From NCBI RefSeq assembly GCF_004343035.1, contig NZ_SMCQ01000003.1:62001-126000 (forward strand): a DNA stretch of 64,000 nt. Direction: 5' to 3'. The notes below the pieces were generated by a model. That model did no database searches. It saw only the letters and a list, made by a program, of their open reading frames with translations, and was not told the DNA's origin. The DNA is from Longibaculum muris. Lineage in GTDB: Bacteria; Bacillota_I; Bacilli_A; Erysipelotrichales; Coprobacillaceae. Made by a program: the position numbers and the translations under genes. This document shows, in pieces, positions 1-9,800 of this stretch. Position 1 is the first letter of the stretch. Each line of letters begins with the position of its first letter.

Positions 1-1106
1 GTGGCAACAATAGTTTGAAAACGTTCTAATTTTAATTGTTTTAATTGACTATAAAAATCATTTTGAATAGCTGTTTTGGACATACCTTTAGGTAAGTATC
101 CCATTGTTGTTCCAATATCATTAGCTATAAAAGCTTCCATTAATTGACTTTCGCTTCCTTGTCCCATACAAGCAATTGCTGCATCTTTTAAATCTTGTAA
201 AGATGGTAATGTTTCTTGATGCATAGCTGCTAGCATTTGTGCTAATTGCAGGGCTTCAATCACCTGCGCAGTTGAACAGTTATAACCATGTTCTCTTTGA
301 TATAAAGAGATTCTTGAAAGATAATCATAGGCAGCTTGTTTAGGTTGATTTTCTAACATATGTTGCCACAACAACTCATAATAAGCAGGTGCTTTATTTC
401 CAGCTCCATAACCAGAGAGTGATGATAAACGAAAATATGAATAAGGCATCAATGTACGATTGACTAATTTTTGATTGATTTTTTGATACTCATTATCACT
501 TAAACATGTTGCTTGTTGAATTCCTTCAATATGAAAAGCTCCACAAACCACAACAATATCATCTTCTAATAAACCTGTTTCCTTGATTTTTTCTATCGTG
601 GTTTTCATATAAGCTTCACGTAAACAAGTTTGCCCATCAGGTGGATTAAGCTCACGCAAGTGATGAGCAAACAAAGTTATTGCTTCTTTAAACTGAAATG
701 TATCATCTACATGCTCAAAAATACGTTCCCATTGATCATTAACATCCATATCCAAATCAATAACTTTATCTTGTTGTAATTGAGATTCTTCCATTGTTAA
801 AAAAGCTGATGAAGGTAAATCCATAAAAGCACAAGGAATATGATGTTGATAAGCCCATTTCATAGCAACATATTCTGGTGAATAATTAGCAAATGGATAT
901 AACAAAGATTGAATCGGTGTATCTATTGTATATGACATCATTGCAAAAGGTGGTATTAAATCATCTTGTACAATATCTTCTATCATATCATTACAATCAC
1001 TAGGTCCTTCAATTAAAACAAAGCGAGGCTTTTTTTGCTCAAGAAAATGCTTTAAGTGATAAGCCGATGCTGGTGATAAATGACGGATTCCAAAAATATT
1101 TTCCAT
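1..1106 (-). CDS. DUF5682 family protein, C-terminus beyond left edge
   Basis: The reading frame is open from an ATG at 1106 to the window edge, giving about 368 N-terminal residues. The start overlaps the stop of the MoxR ATPase gene (ATGA), so translation is probably coupled. The N-terminus (MENIFGIRHLSPASA, then VLIEGPSD) matches the opening of DUF5682 proteins as I know them, the family of E. coli YehM. No catalytic motif is recognised. It follows SWIM, HEAT-like and MoxR genes, the usual neighbourhood of this family; a VWA-domain partner would be expected further left, outside the window. The biochemical function is unknown. The family call is from memory and was not searched. Confidence 0.75.
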   Translation of the reverse strand, partial: MENIFGIRHLSPASAYHLKHFLEQKKPRFVLIEGPSDCNDMIEDIVQDDLIPPFAMMSYTIDTPIQSLLYPFANYSPEYVAMKWAYQHHIPCAFMDLPSSAFLTMEESQLQQDKVIDLDMDVNDQWERIFEHVDDTFQFKEAITLFAHHLRELNPPDGQTCLREAYMKTTIEKIKETGLLEDDIVVVCGAFHIEGIQQATCLSDNEYQKINQKLVNRTLMPYSYFRLSSLSGYGAGNKAPAYYELLWQHMLENQPKQAAYDYLSRISLYQREHGYNCSTAQVIEALQLAQMLAAMHQETLPSLQDLKDAAIACMGQGSESQLMEAFIANDIGTTMGYLPKGMSKTAIQNDFYSQLKQLKLERFQTIVA

Positions 1107-2194
1107 CACTGATTAAGCTCCATGCAAGCATGGTAAAGATCATAATAAGACATGCCTTTTTTCTTTAAAATATTTTCTAAATATTCCTTCCAAGCCAATG
1201 CATCTTTTGATTCATCCTTTACAATTGCTCCCTGTAATCCTGCAGCAACATCTTGAACACGGATTTTCCCATCACCAAAGCTAGCTGCTAATGCCATACT
1301 ATTAGCTAATAAAGAAATCGCTTCAGCCGAAGATAAAACCCCCGTTGTTGTTTTGACTTTTTGTTTACCATCTATTGTTATTCCATTTCTTAACTCTCTA
1401 AAAATAGTTACAACGCGTTCAATAACATCTACACTAGGAACTTTAGCTTGTAAACCAAGTGAAGCAGATAATTGTCCAACACGTTGTTCAACAATCTCCA
1501 TTTCTGTCTTTAAATCTTTAGGGGCTGGTAAAACAACAATATTAAAACGACGTTTTAACGCTGCTGACATATCATTAACACCTTTATCTCTTGTATTGGC
1601 TGTTGCAATTAAAGAGAAACCTCTTTTTGCAGGAATTTCCATATTTAACTCAGGAATAGAAACACGTTTTTCTGATAGAATAGAAATTAAGGCATCTTGC
1701 ACTTCACTAGCACAACGACTTATTTCTTCAAAACGAACAATGCTACCTGTTTCCATAGCGTTTAACAATGGACTTTTCACTAAGGCTTCTTCACTTGGAC
1801 CTTTAGCAATCAACATCGCATAATTCCATGAATAACGAATTGCTTCTTCACTTGTTCCTGCTGTTCCTTGAATCACTTTTGTAGAATCACCATTGATGGC
1901 AGCACATAGATGTTCACTTAACCAAGATTTTGCTGTTCCTGGTTCACCAATTAAAAGCAAGGCGCGGTCAGTTACAAGTGTGGCAATCGCAATTTCAACC
2001 AAACGCTCATTTCCAATATATTTAGGAGTAATGTCCATATTCCCACTTTTACCTCCACAAATATAAGTTAAAACTGAACGTGGTGACATCTTCCATCCTT
2101 CAGGGATAGGATATTTTTCATTTTTAATTAAGGTCTCTATTTCTAATTGAAATAGGATTTCAGCAGGTAAACGTTGATATTCTTGTTGATTCAT
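1106..2194 (-). CDS. MoxR-family AAA+ ATPase (YehL-like)
   Basis: This 362-residue AAA+ ATPase has Walker A GEPGTAKS at residues 83-90, a Walker B-like VRFEEI at about 153-158, a sensor-1 asparagine in IATANTRD at about 197-204, and an arginine-finger region LKRRFN. The layout is that of MoxR ATPases, which usually act as chaperone-like remodelling machines with a VWA-domain partner. ATG 2194 directly follows the TAA of the HEAT-like gene and its stop overlaps the DUF5682 start, so the genes form one operon. The SWIM and DUF5682 neighbours place it nearest E. coli YehL. The substrate is unknown. Confidence 0.9.
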   Translation of the reverse strand: MNQQEYQRLPAEILFQLEIETLIKNEKYPIPEGWKMSPRSVLTYICGGKSGNMDITPKYIGNERLVEIAIATLVTDRALLLIGEPGTAKSWLSEHLCAAINGDSTKVIQGTAGTSEEAIRYSWNYAMLIAKGPSEEALVKSPLLNAMETGSIVRFEEISRCASEVQDALISILSEKRVSIPELNMEIPAKRGFSLIATANTRDKGVNDMSAALKRRFNIVVLPAPKDLKTEMEIVEQRVGQLSASLGLQAKVPSVDVIERVVTIFRELRNGITIDGKQKVKTTTGVLSSAEAISLLANSMALAASFGDGKIRVQDVAAGLQGAIVKDESKDALAWKEYLENILKKKGMSYYDLYHACMELNQ

Positions 2195-4141
2195 TTAGAT
2201 TATTTCCTCACTTTCTTCATAACGATTAATAGCATTTTCAATTTCATAAAATTGCCATGCATAATCACTTTTTGTTTTCTTCTTTAAATAAGTTAAGATT
2301 TCTTTTAAAACATATAAACCATCATTTTTATTACAGAATGTTTCACACATTGAAACCATTTGATGATAAGATATACGATTACCGCTTAAAAATGTATTTT
2401 GTTTTTTAAAATAAGCGAGTAAATCATCTCTTAATGGTAATTGATATAATTTTTCAATATACAAATGACAAGCTGTAGATTTATGTTGTTCAAAATATGC
2501 AATCAAAGTATCTTTAAGTTCTAAATTATCCTTTGAAGCCAAATGAACCATAATACAGCTACATAATGGAATTTCATTACCATAGACTATCATTTCTTCT
2601 TTTTTAAACAATCCTTTTGTTATTTGTTGTTTTCCTAATAACAAATCAATCCAACGATGATCTAATTCATCACCTAAAACAATAGTTATAACTTCTGTTT
2701 TTAATGGATATGATATCAGTTTTGAACGATAGACATATTGTTTTGTTTCTTGGTCATATTCAACATATTGGAAGATACGTGAATAAAAATCTCTTGGTTT
2801 TTGACAGTCAATGAGCGTTGTTAATGTTTCATAAGCATGTTTATAATCTTTAATCAATAACATTCGTGCATAAGCTGATGTCATGAATTGTGGATAACGT
2901 TCATAAAGTGTCTTTATTAAAGTTTCACTTTCTTCATTTTGATAAACCAAATAGGTATTCAAGATAACTTCTGCAACATATTCTGCGATTGTGTAACGAT
3001 TATTTTCAAGTTCCATATAGCTCAATGGAGTTACATTGCTATAATTATCCAATTGAACAAATAAATGTTGTTGACTATCCTTGACCATACATAACTTATC
3101 ATCATGATCAAATATCCAAGCAACAATATCAATAATTTGTGGACCTGTTTTATATGCTAATAAAGATAATTTTTTTATGATTTCAACTGCTTCTTTATCT
3201 GTTTCAATTTGCTGATATTTCATTATTTTAGATAATTGTTGTTGAATATCTTCACATATTATTTGCTTAATATCCTCATTGTTAGAATAGAGTGTATAAA
3301 ACAAAGTCTTTTGACTTTTCTTCATTTTCTTCAATAAATACTTATCTACTTCATCATCTTGGATATGACTCAATGCATAAAGTGCATATTCCTTTAATTT
3401 TCCTCTTTCTACATCAGCTATATTCATTAAAAAATCTCGATTTGTAGAGTTGTAAGATAATCCTATAATGATTTGCTTTTGAATATCTGTTTGAGATAAA
3501 GGATACATATCTAAATAAAATTGGTTTTCATCTTTACCAGCTAATTCTACAATCAAACTAATTCTTCTTAACATTTCTTTTTTACCACTAGGATTAAAGT
3601 TTTCTTTTAAAAGAGGTACAACTTTCTTACCACAGCTTTTTAAAATATCCACACATAAATTAGCGATTTCAGAATAAGAATCACCTAATCCGGCAATGAC
3701 ATAAGGTAAAACACGATAATCTTGAAATAAATCAGGATATTTATTCCAAGTTGATAAAATGATTTCATAGCGACCACTTCCTGGTTGACTTAATGCTTGA
3801 ATCAATGGTTTTAATTGTGAATACTTGATATTGGTATAAGGTTTTTCCGTAAGAATTGTAATATCATAGGTATCTTCTTCATATTTCCATTGTGCCTGTG
3901 TCATAATTAAAGCATCTAAAAAAGACATAGCTTCCATAATATTGTTTTCTAAATGGTCTTGATCATTAAATATTGCTAGACAAAGATTATAGAGCTTTTG
4001 AAATACAGGTGATTTTTGAGCCAATGCCTCAACCTTTTTTAAAAGGATCGGAAGGCGTTCATCACTCAACAAAATATGACTACCTGCAATCAAGCCTGTT
4101 TGAAAGCGTGATTGTAATTCTAATAAAATTTGTTGTAACAT
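2195..4141 (-). CDS. HEAT-repeat-like protein of the MoxR/SWIM operon
   Basis: A 648-residue cytoplasmic protein with no signal peptide or transmembrane segment. It is rich in amphipathic helix pairs typical of HEAT/ARM solenoids, clearest in the first half (for example LPYVIAGLGDSYSEIANLC and EYALYALSHIQDDEVDKYL). No enzymatic motif is visible. The frame could start at GTG 4150, but ATG 4141 lies 8 bases after AGGAGG and is preferred. It sits between the SWIM gene (12 bases away) and the MoxR gene (adjacent), so it probably scaffolds or delivers substrate in the same complex; that role is inferred from position. A DUF5691-type relationship is possible but unverified. Confidence 0.75.
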   Translation of the reverse strand: MLQQILLELQSRFQTGLIAGSHILLSDERLPILLKKVEALAQKSPVFQKLYNLCLAIFNDQDHLENNIMEAMSFLDALIMTQAQWKYEEDTYDITILTEKPYTNIKYSQLKPLIQALSQPGSGRYEIILSTWNKYPDLFQDYRVLPYVIAGLGDSYSEIANLCVDILKSCGKKVVPLLKENFNPSGKKEMLRRISLIVELAGKDENQFYLDMYPLSQTDIQKQIIIGLSYNSTNRDFLMNIADVERGKLKEYALYALSHIQDDEVDKYLLKKMKKSQKTLFYTLYSNNEDIKQIICEDIQQQLSKIMKYQQIETDKEAVEIIKKLSLLAYKTGPQIIDIVAWIFDHDDKLCMVKDSQQHLFVQLDNYSNVTPLSYMELENNRYTIAEYVAEVILNTYLVYQNEESETLIKTLYERYPQFMTSAYARMLLIKDYKHAYETLTTLIDCQKPRDFYSRIFQYVEYDQETKQYVYRSKLISYPLKTEVITIVLGDELDHRWIDLLLGKQQITKGLFKKEEMIVYGNEIPLCSCIMVHLASKDNLELKDTLIAYFEQHKSTACHLYIEKLYQLPLRDDLLAYFKKQNTFLSGNRISYHQMVSMCETFCNKNDGLYVLKEILTYLKKKTKSDYAWQFYEIENAINRYEESEEII

Positions 4142-4153
4142 TTTCAACACCTC

Positions 4154-5554
4154 CTAATAAAGTAGACGAACAATCTGTTCGTTACTAATAAGACTCATCG
4201 GTTTTGCTAATAAATGATGTGTATGATAATCATAAGAAAAAATAACTAAAGCACACTGTTTTGATAGTAGATTTTGTGAAGGGAGTGTTGTCAATGCATG
4301 TAATGATGTTCTTTCCATCGCTGTAAGTTTTAATTGATGATTGAATTCATCCACCATAACAAAATCATCTTGGTTTTGTTTGATTTGATCATAAGCCAAT
4401 ATAATTGCTATTTCTTGATCACATAAAGGATTTTTCAATTGATTTTTGACTTCCTTTATAACTTGTTCAAAATCTATTTTGGCAATTTCTCGTATATGTA
4501 CATAATCTTGTGCTTCAATATCACAAGTTGTAAAGTTTTCATCATAACGCATACGACGATTGTTAACTCCAGGATAGAGATATAAACAGGATGTTCTCAC
4601 TTTTTCTAAAACACTGTCATCTTCTTTTATGTATTTAGCAACTTTTAAAGGGCGCATATTGACTGTTTTATGTATCTCTTGGAGAGGGTGAACATACCAA
4701 TAACCAATTTGTAATGTATCTTCATTTTTACTACAAAATCCTAATTGTATGAATTCTTGGTTTTCTTCATAAAAACCAGCTTCTTTTAATTCTTTTAAAT
4801 TCCAAACATGTCCTAGTAATTCATCCATGATTTGATCATCCTGCGTAATTTCTTCTTCATTTATTTTCTTATCTAAATATTGTTTTCCTTTTTTAACAAT
4901 TTGATAAAGACGAAGCATGTTTGCAATTACACCATCATAAACAGCATCACTAGTCAATGCATTTTTCGCTTCAATAACAAGTTCTAAGATGAGACGTTGG
5001 ATTCCAGGTAAAAAATAATCATTCATTTGTTTTGCTATATTTTCATAATCTTTTAGTTGACTATTCACAAAAGCAGCAACTCCCATTCGTGTGATATCCT
5101 GCAACATTGTTTCACAGACAAACAACCCTTCTTTTTGTTTCATCCAACGTTTCTTTTGTCCTGTTTTATTAACTTTTTTAGGCTTTTTCTCTGTATTATC
5201 TTTAGGTTGAGCACGTTTTATAAGGCGTTCTCTTTTTTTTACAATATCTTCAGGAATTTCACAAATCTCAAAATTTGCTTTATCTTCAATAGCAAATAAT
5301 AATCCAATGCTATGTTTACAAGGAAATTGTCTACTAGGACAATTACAACGAAAGATTGGATGAGATTGATCCTGAAAATCAACAGAAGTGATATAATTTT
5401 TACTTCCGCTACCAAGACATTCTCCCATATAAAAAGTCTCATCTGCTGAACGATATAATTTTATAAATTTACCACTTTGATAAATAGCTCTCCCATTTTT
5501 TAATGCATTTGCATTCACTGCTTGTTCTTCTATCCAAGCAACATTTATGCTCAT
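4154..5554 (-). CDS. SWIM zinc-finger protein (YehQ-like)
   Basis: A 466-residue protein with a SWIM zinc finger near the N-terminus: C70-x-C72 followed by C79-x-H81 (FRCNCPSRQFPCKHSIG), the CxC...CxH signature. A lysine-rich linker lies at about 115-140; the remainder is unassigned. An in-frame ATG exists at 5569, but GGGAGG lies between it and ATG 5554, so 5554 is chosen. It is first in the operon with the HEAT-like, MoxR and DUF5682 genes. SWIM domains bind DNA or protein, but which applies here is unknown. The gene order parallels the E. coli yeh group, with the extra HEAT-like gene as the main difference. Confidence 0.88.
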   Translation of the reverse strand: MSINVAWIEEQAVNANALKNGRAIYQSGKFIKLYRSADETFYMGECLGSGSKNYITSVDFQDQSHPIFRCNCPSRQFPCKHSIGLLFAIEDKANFEICEIPEDIVKKRERLIKRAQPKDNTEKKPKKVNKTGQKKRWMKQKEGLFVCETMLQDITRMGVAAFVNSQLKDYENIAKQMNDYFLPGIQRLILELVIEAKNALTSDAVYDGVIANMLRLYQIVKKGKQYLDKKINEEEITQDDQIMDELLGHVWNLKELKEAGFYEENQEFIQLGFCSKNEDTLQIGYWYVHPLQEIHKTVNMRPLKVAKYIKEDDSVLEKVRTSCLYLYPGVNNRRMRYDENFTTCDIEAQDYVHIREIAKIDFEQVIKEVKNQLKNPLCDQEIAIILAYDQIKQNQDDFVMVDEFNHQLKLTAMERTSLHALTTLPSQNLLSKQCALVIFSYDYHTHHLLAKPMSLISNEQIVRLLY

Positions 5555-6002
5555 TTGTTTTCCTCCCATCTTATCCTATATTTTATATATCATAAATCTA
5601 TTTTAACATATATAGAGAATAAATAGTATAAGAGTTAAATTTGTAAAAAACTTACCAATTAAAAAGTATTTTTTCCATCTACTTTACGCATCAAAAGATA
5701 AATTTTAATTAAAAAATCTAGCGATATGTAACAATAACATTTAAAGCTTAAAAATACTGACATTTACTATTTATTACCTATAAAAAATATCATCCAAGAA
5801 AAAAATCATAAAAACGATATAATTGAAATAAAAAATCTATTATCAGTTGTAGATTAAAAAAACAATTCCTATAGCAAATGGATGTTATCGTGAAATAGAT
5901 ATTAGAAATCATAAATACAGAGATTTACTAGCCAAAGAATATGCCTTCTGTCAAAAAATATGATTTTTAGTAAAACAACTATAAAAAAAGTTTAACTAAC
6001 GT
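5555..6002. other. AT-rich gap with a possible gene remnant
   Basis: No intact gene is present. On the plus strand, about 5866-5962 reads open as KTIPIANGCYREIDIRNHKY followed by a further dozen codons before TGA. This looks protein-like but has no start and no recognisable family, so it may be a relic. The part next to 5570 should hold the promoter of the SWIM operon, but I found no convincing -35/-10 pair. Confidence 0.3.
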
Positions 6003-6031
6003 AAAAAAACAACCAACACAAATGTTAGTTG
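6003..6031 (-). terminator. Terminator downstream of the split tRNA-Arg
   Basis: On the minus strand CAACTAACA-TTTG-TGTTGGTTG forms a 9-pair stem (one G-T) followed by seven T. It lies about 90 bases past the 3' half of the tRNA-Arg, where the terminator of the original tRNA transcript would be. Confidence 0.65.
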
Positions 6032-6118
6032 CTAATGAAATGAATAGAATGTTTTCTATAAATTGAAAGCAAATCAGTCTGCTAAAAATTCAATAAACAC
6101 TCTATTTATCAGTAAAAT

Positions 6119-6163
6119 TGGCGTCCTTGAGCGGATTCGAACCGCTGACCTTTCGCTTAGGAG
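6119..6163 (-). tRNA. 3' half of a split tRNA-Arg(CCU)
   Basis: The minus strand reads from the anticodon loop (CTCCTAA) through the anticodon-stem 3' strand GCGAA, the variable loop, a perfect T arm (AGCGG-TTCGAAT-CCGCT), acceptor strand CAAGGAC, discriminator G and CCA. The 5' half is missing here; sequence upstream of CTCCTAAG does not fold. The missing half is at 12234-12273: its GTCTTTG pairs with CAAGGAC (one G-T), and its TTCGC pairs with GCGAA. An insertion in the anticodon loop therefore separated the halves. No functional tRNA can come from this piece alone. Confidence 0.88.
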
Positions 6164-6415
6164 ATTAGAAAATTCATGTTTCTTAAATCACTTAAAATGC
6201 TCTAAAAGCCCTTGTTTTATCACGCTTTTTCTTTGTTTTATGTTCCTTTAATACCCTCATGTTTTCTAAGTGTTTCTATGGTATTTTGGGGTGTTTGTTG
6301 AAAGAATATTGAAATATTCAAGTTGCACCCTATTGTTGATAAGTTGTGCCCTTTTGTTGAAATATATTTATATGTTAGTGAACATTATCCTATTTTTAAT
6401 CAAAAAAGCATAAAA
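6164..6415. other. Left-end island DNA with GTTGA-type repeats
   Basis: No gene is seen. Around 6330-6375 two related motifs occur, GCACCCTATTGTTGAT and GCCCTTTTGTTGAAA. A third version, GCACCCCTGTGTTGAAA, lies near the other island end at about 11973-11990. Such repeats at both ends would fit arm-type integrase-binding sites, but this is an inference from resemblance only. Confidence 0.35.
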
Positions 6416-6447
6416 AGCCCACACAAAATATAAATTTTGTATGAGCT
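6416..6447 (-). terminator. Terminator at the end of the island surface-gene transcript
   Basis: Minus strand AGCTCATACAAAAT-TTAT-ATTTTGTGTGGGCT pairs with a few mismatches and is followed by TTTTTATG. It lies downstream of the surface-protein gene and the small remnant reading frame. Confidence 0.5.
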
Positions 6448-6626
6448 AATGAAATAACATATTCTGTTGTGAATGATAGGCTATAAAGGAGAGTTTTCTG
6501 ATGTCGATCTGTGCTTAAAGCGTTCCATATGGCTAGCCTCCTCTACGATGCCATATCGTCTTAAATCTTTAGTTTTGTTCGATCGGAAATCGTGCAGATG
6601 TATTCTTCTGGTGTTGGCACACGATT

Positions 6627-6764
6627 TCAAAAATAACTTTTGTAGTTTTCCTGTACTGCTGGATCTTGACTATTCATCTGTTCGTCGGTTATCGTCTGCA
6701 ATTCCACATGAAATTTCAACAGGGAAATTCCTCTGGCTTTTGCACCAACTCTCAATATGGACAT
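6627..6764 (-). pseudogene. Short reading frame, probable remnant of an element gene
   Basis: A 45-codon frame starts at ATG 6764 (MSILRVGAKARGISLLKFHV) and ends TGA. Composition looks protein-like, but no ribosome-binding site or family is recognised. It lies just downstream of the surface-protein gene on the same strand and is probably the start of a longer gene lost by deletion. It could also be chance coding. Confidence 0.3.
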
Positions 6765-6807
6765 TATATCACTTCTATATAATCTCATAGTCAGTCTCTG
6801 CTTTCTA

Positions 6808-9800
6808 TTAATTTTTTCTCATTTTACGTTTTCTGCTTGTGATAATGATAATGCCAAGAACTGATAGTACAGCAGTCATGTTCCACAAGAAGATGTTCGT
6901 TGCATCGCCAGTTTCAATAATAATCTGTTCATTGTCGCCTTTTTCTGGCTTATTAACAGTATCTTGTGAACCAGCTTTTTCCTTGACAGTTACTGTGATT
7001 GCTTTCGTTGCAGTTGCCTTCTGGCTGTCCACAACTTGATATATAATCTTATATGTTCCAGCCTTTGTCATATCCACTGTATTCTTAATCACCTTGATAT
7101 CTTTTGTTAAATTACCGTCCTCTTTATCAAATGCACTCACATCTTTCAACGGATCAAATTTATCTCCAACTGTAACAGTCTTATCTTTCGCTTGAATCGT
7201 TGGTATGCTGTTAAGTGGTATTATAGGTGCAACGACTTCAACAATGATATCAACCTCTACACTCTGATAATTATTTGTATCTTCTGGTGTGAAAATAGCT
7301 TTCAATGTATGTTTGCCTGATTCATCAAGCACCTTTGTATCATCTACCCATGCAAAGCCCTCTGGAAGTTTTACAGTAGATAATGTTTCGTTTTGCTTCA
7401 TCATTAAGCCTTGTGGAACGTCATAGACAGGCACAGCCTTTGTGATTTCAAATACTACAGTTTGTGTCAAGCCAGTATAATTTACATTACTAGCAACACT
7501 TGCCTTGACATAATATATACCAGCATTTGTTGGTACTTTATCATTATATGTTCCGTTTTTTTCATTACTGTAAGTAAATTCAACTGTTCCAAATTTTGCG
7601 CTTGCAGTTGGATTATTGGCATTATTTCCATATATCCAGTCAGTGATAGATAAATTTTCTTTCCACTCATTGTCGGCTTTGGAAATCACAAATTCTTTTT
7701 CCGTAGAAGCAGTGTTGCAATTATCATCAGCTTCTACACTGATAACAACCTTATAGCTCCCGACAACCTTAGGAGCAGATTTAAGTTTTGTATAAGTTCC
7801 ATCTGCTTCTTTCTGATACCACTTAAAATCAGGTGTTTTGCTACTTCCGGTTACTTTTATCTCTGGTTTAGCCATTTCTTGTCCGTCATAGACTTTATCC
7901 ATATTCTTTGTAGTAATCGTCACTTGACTATCTATCTTAGCAATCTCGAATGATGTCTTAGCTTCCAATCCTGTATAGTTTTCTGTTCCGGCAATACTTG
8001 CCTTAACATACCATATGCCAGCATTTGATGGTACATCACTTGTATATGTTCCGTTTTCTTTGTTACTGTAAGTAAATTCAACTGTTCCGAATTTCGCGCT
8101 TGCAGTTGGATTGTTAGCATTATTTCCATATGCCCAGTCAGCGATAGATAAATTTTCTGTCCACTCATTGTTGGCTTTGGAAATCACAAATTCTTTTTCC
8201 GTAGAAGTAGCGCTGTAGTTGTCATCAGCTTCAACACTGACAACAACCTTGTAGCTTCCGACAACCTTAGGAGCAGATTTAAGTTCTGTATAGCTTCCAT
8301 CTGCTTCTTTCTGATACCACTTAAAATCAGGTGTTTTGCTACTTCCGGTAACTTCTATCTCTGGTTTAGCCATTTCTTGTCCGTCATAGACTTTATCTAT
8401 GTTATTCACTTTCATTTCGACTAATGTATCTGCTTTTGATACTTCAACACTCAACTTACGTTCTACATATTGTTTTTGTGCATTATAGCCGGTTATACCT
8501 GTAAAATCATAATCTGTTTCGAGTTCTTTTGTATCAAAATGAGCCTTAAAACTCTTTGTACCTACCAATAGTGGTGTACCTTTATTTTCCCAAGTCCAGC
8601 CAGTAAGTAGGGTTACATCTTTTAATGTCTGTCCATAGATACCTGTTAAATTCGTTGGTTCATCGATTACATCTTTCCCATCTTTCTTTGTAGAAACAGT
8701 TGCTGTTATTTCAGCAGATTGTAAGTAAATACCTTTTCCTTGATAGCGGACAGATACTGTATGTTTTGAACCAGCTTCTAAATCAGATAATACAGGACTT
8801 GTTCCCCAAGTTCCACTATCCCATTGATACTCTATATCGCCATAGGTTACCACATCAAACGTGCCATTGACTGTCAGTGAGCTCTTTGTTCTTTTAATAT
8901 CATTTTCTGTAAAGTTTGGAGTTGGTGCTTGTGGCATAGGTGTTGCTTCTGTAAGTGTGATATTCACATCAGCGGTAGGAGTGCCAGAAATCTTAAAACC
9001 TGTATCTGTTGCCGTTGCAGTCAACCCATTCAAACCTTTAATACCGTCAATATATCCCTCAGGAAGATAATATTTATCAACTACTTCTACTGTTATATCT
9101 CTAATCGCACTACCTTGTACAACACCTTGTGTACCATTTGTAACAGTTAAATTATTGCCTGCTGTAATATTTACATCAAATCTTTGTTCTTCTGTCGCCA
9201 ACGTTGCATAGGTCATTCTATTTGTTGTATCTGTTGTTTCCAGCCATACTTTACAATTCGCAAAGCTGTCTAAACTCATATCCCTTGCAGAAACTTCTGT
9301 TTCATTTGTGATTTGTTTCGTCCATGCTCCATTACTGTTTTGTACTACTAAATATGTACCATTTGGAACACCTTTTAATTCTACTTTTGATTTATCATAA
9401 GAAACCAAGGCAGAGCCGAGTTTATCTGTTTTGTATCGCAAAGTGAATGCCCCTTGCCCATCGGTATCCTGCAATGCCAAATTTCCCTCAGATGATGCTG
9501 CTTGCGCAGCCGATGCAAAGATGACAGATGACAGATTTAATTCAAAGGCGGGCACCAGCATGTAAGACTCGCTAATTTGCCCAAAGGTCACACTATTATG
9601 CGGATCCGCGACCAACCCACTAAAACTATTATTAATGAACGGCGTACGAATCCAAAAAGCAACACTGTTTCCCCAATATTCCGAATCTATAAAAAGCCCA
9701 GTATTTAGAGCATTCGGTATATTGGTACCGACTGTAAGTTTGGAGTCAGAATCAGTTCCATAGGCAAGATATAGCTTATCGGTTGTAGAATACACAGTAT

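Noticed and set aside
6063-6251. 62-codon plus-strand frame with ERIRTADLSLRR
   Set aside because: This is the tRNA-Arg 3' half read in the wrong sense; such peptides are a well-known artefact of tRNA sequence.
6473-6790. 105-codon plus-strand frame
   Set aside because: No ribosome-binding site, odd composition and opposite to the island transcript; a short minus-strand frame fits better.
7411-9150. Several plus- and minus-strand frames of 60-80 codons inside the surface-protein gene
   Set aside because: They are shadows of the long coding frame and its repeats and lack ribosome-binding sites.
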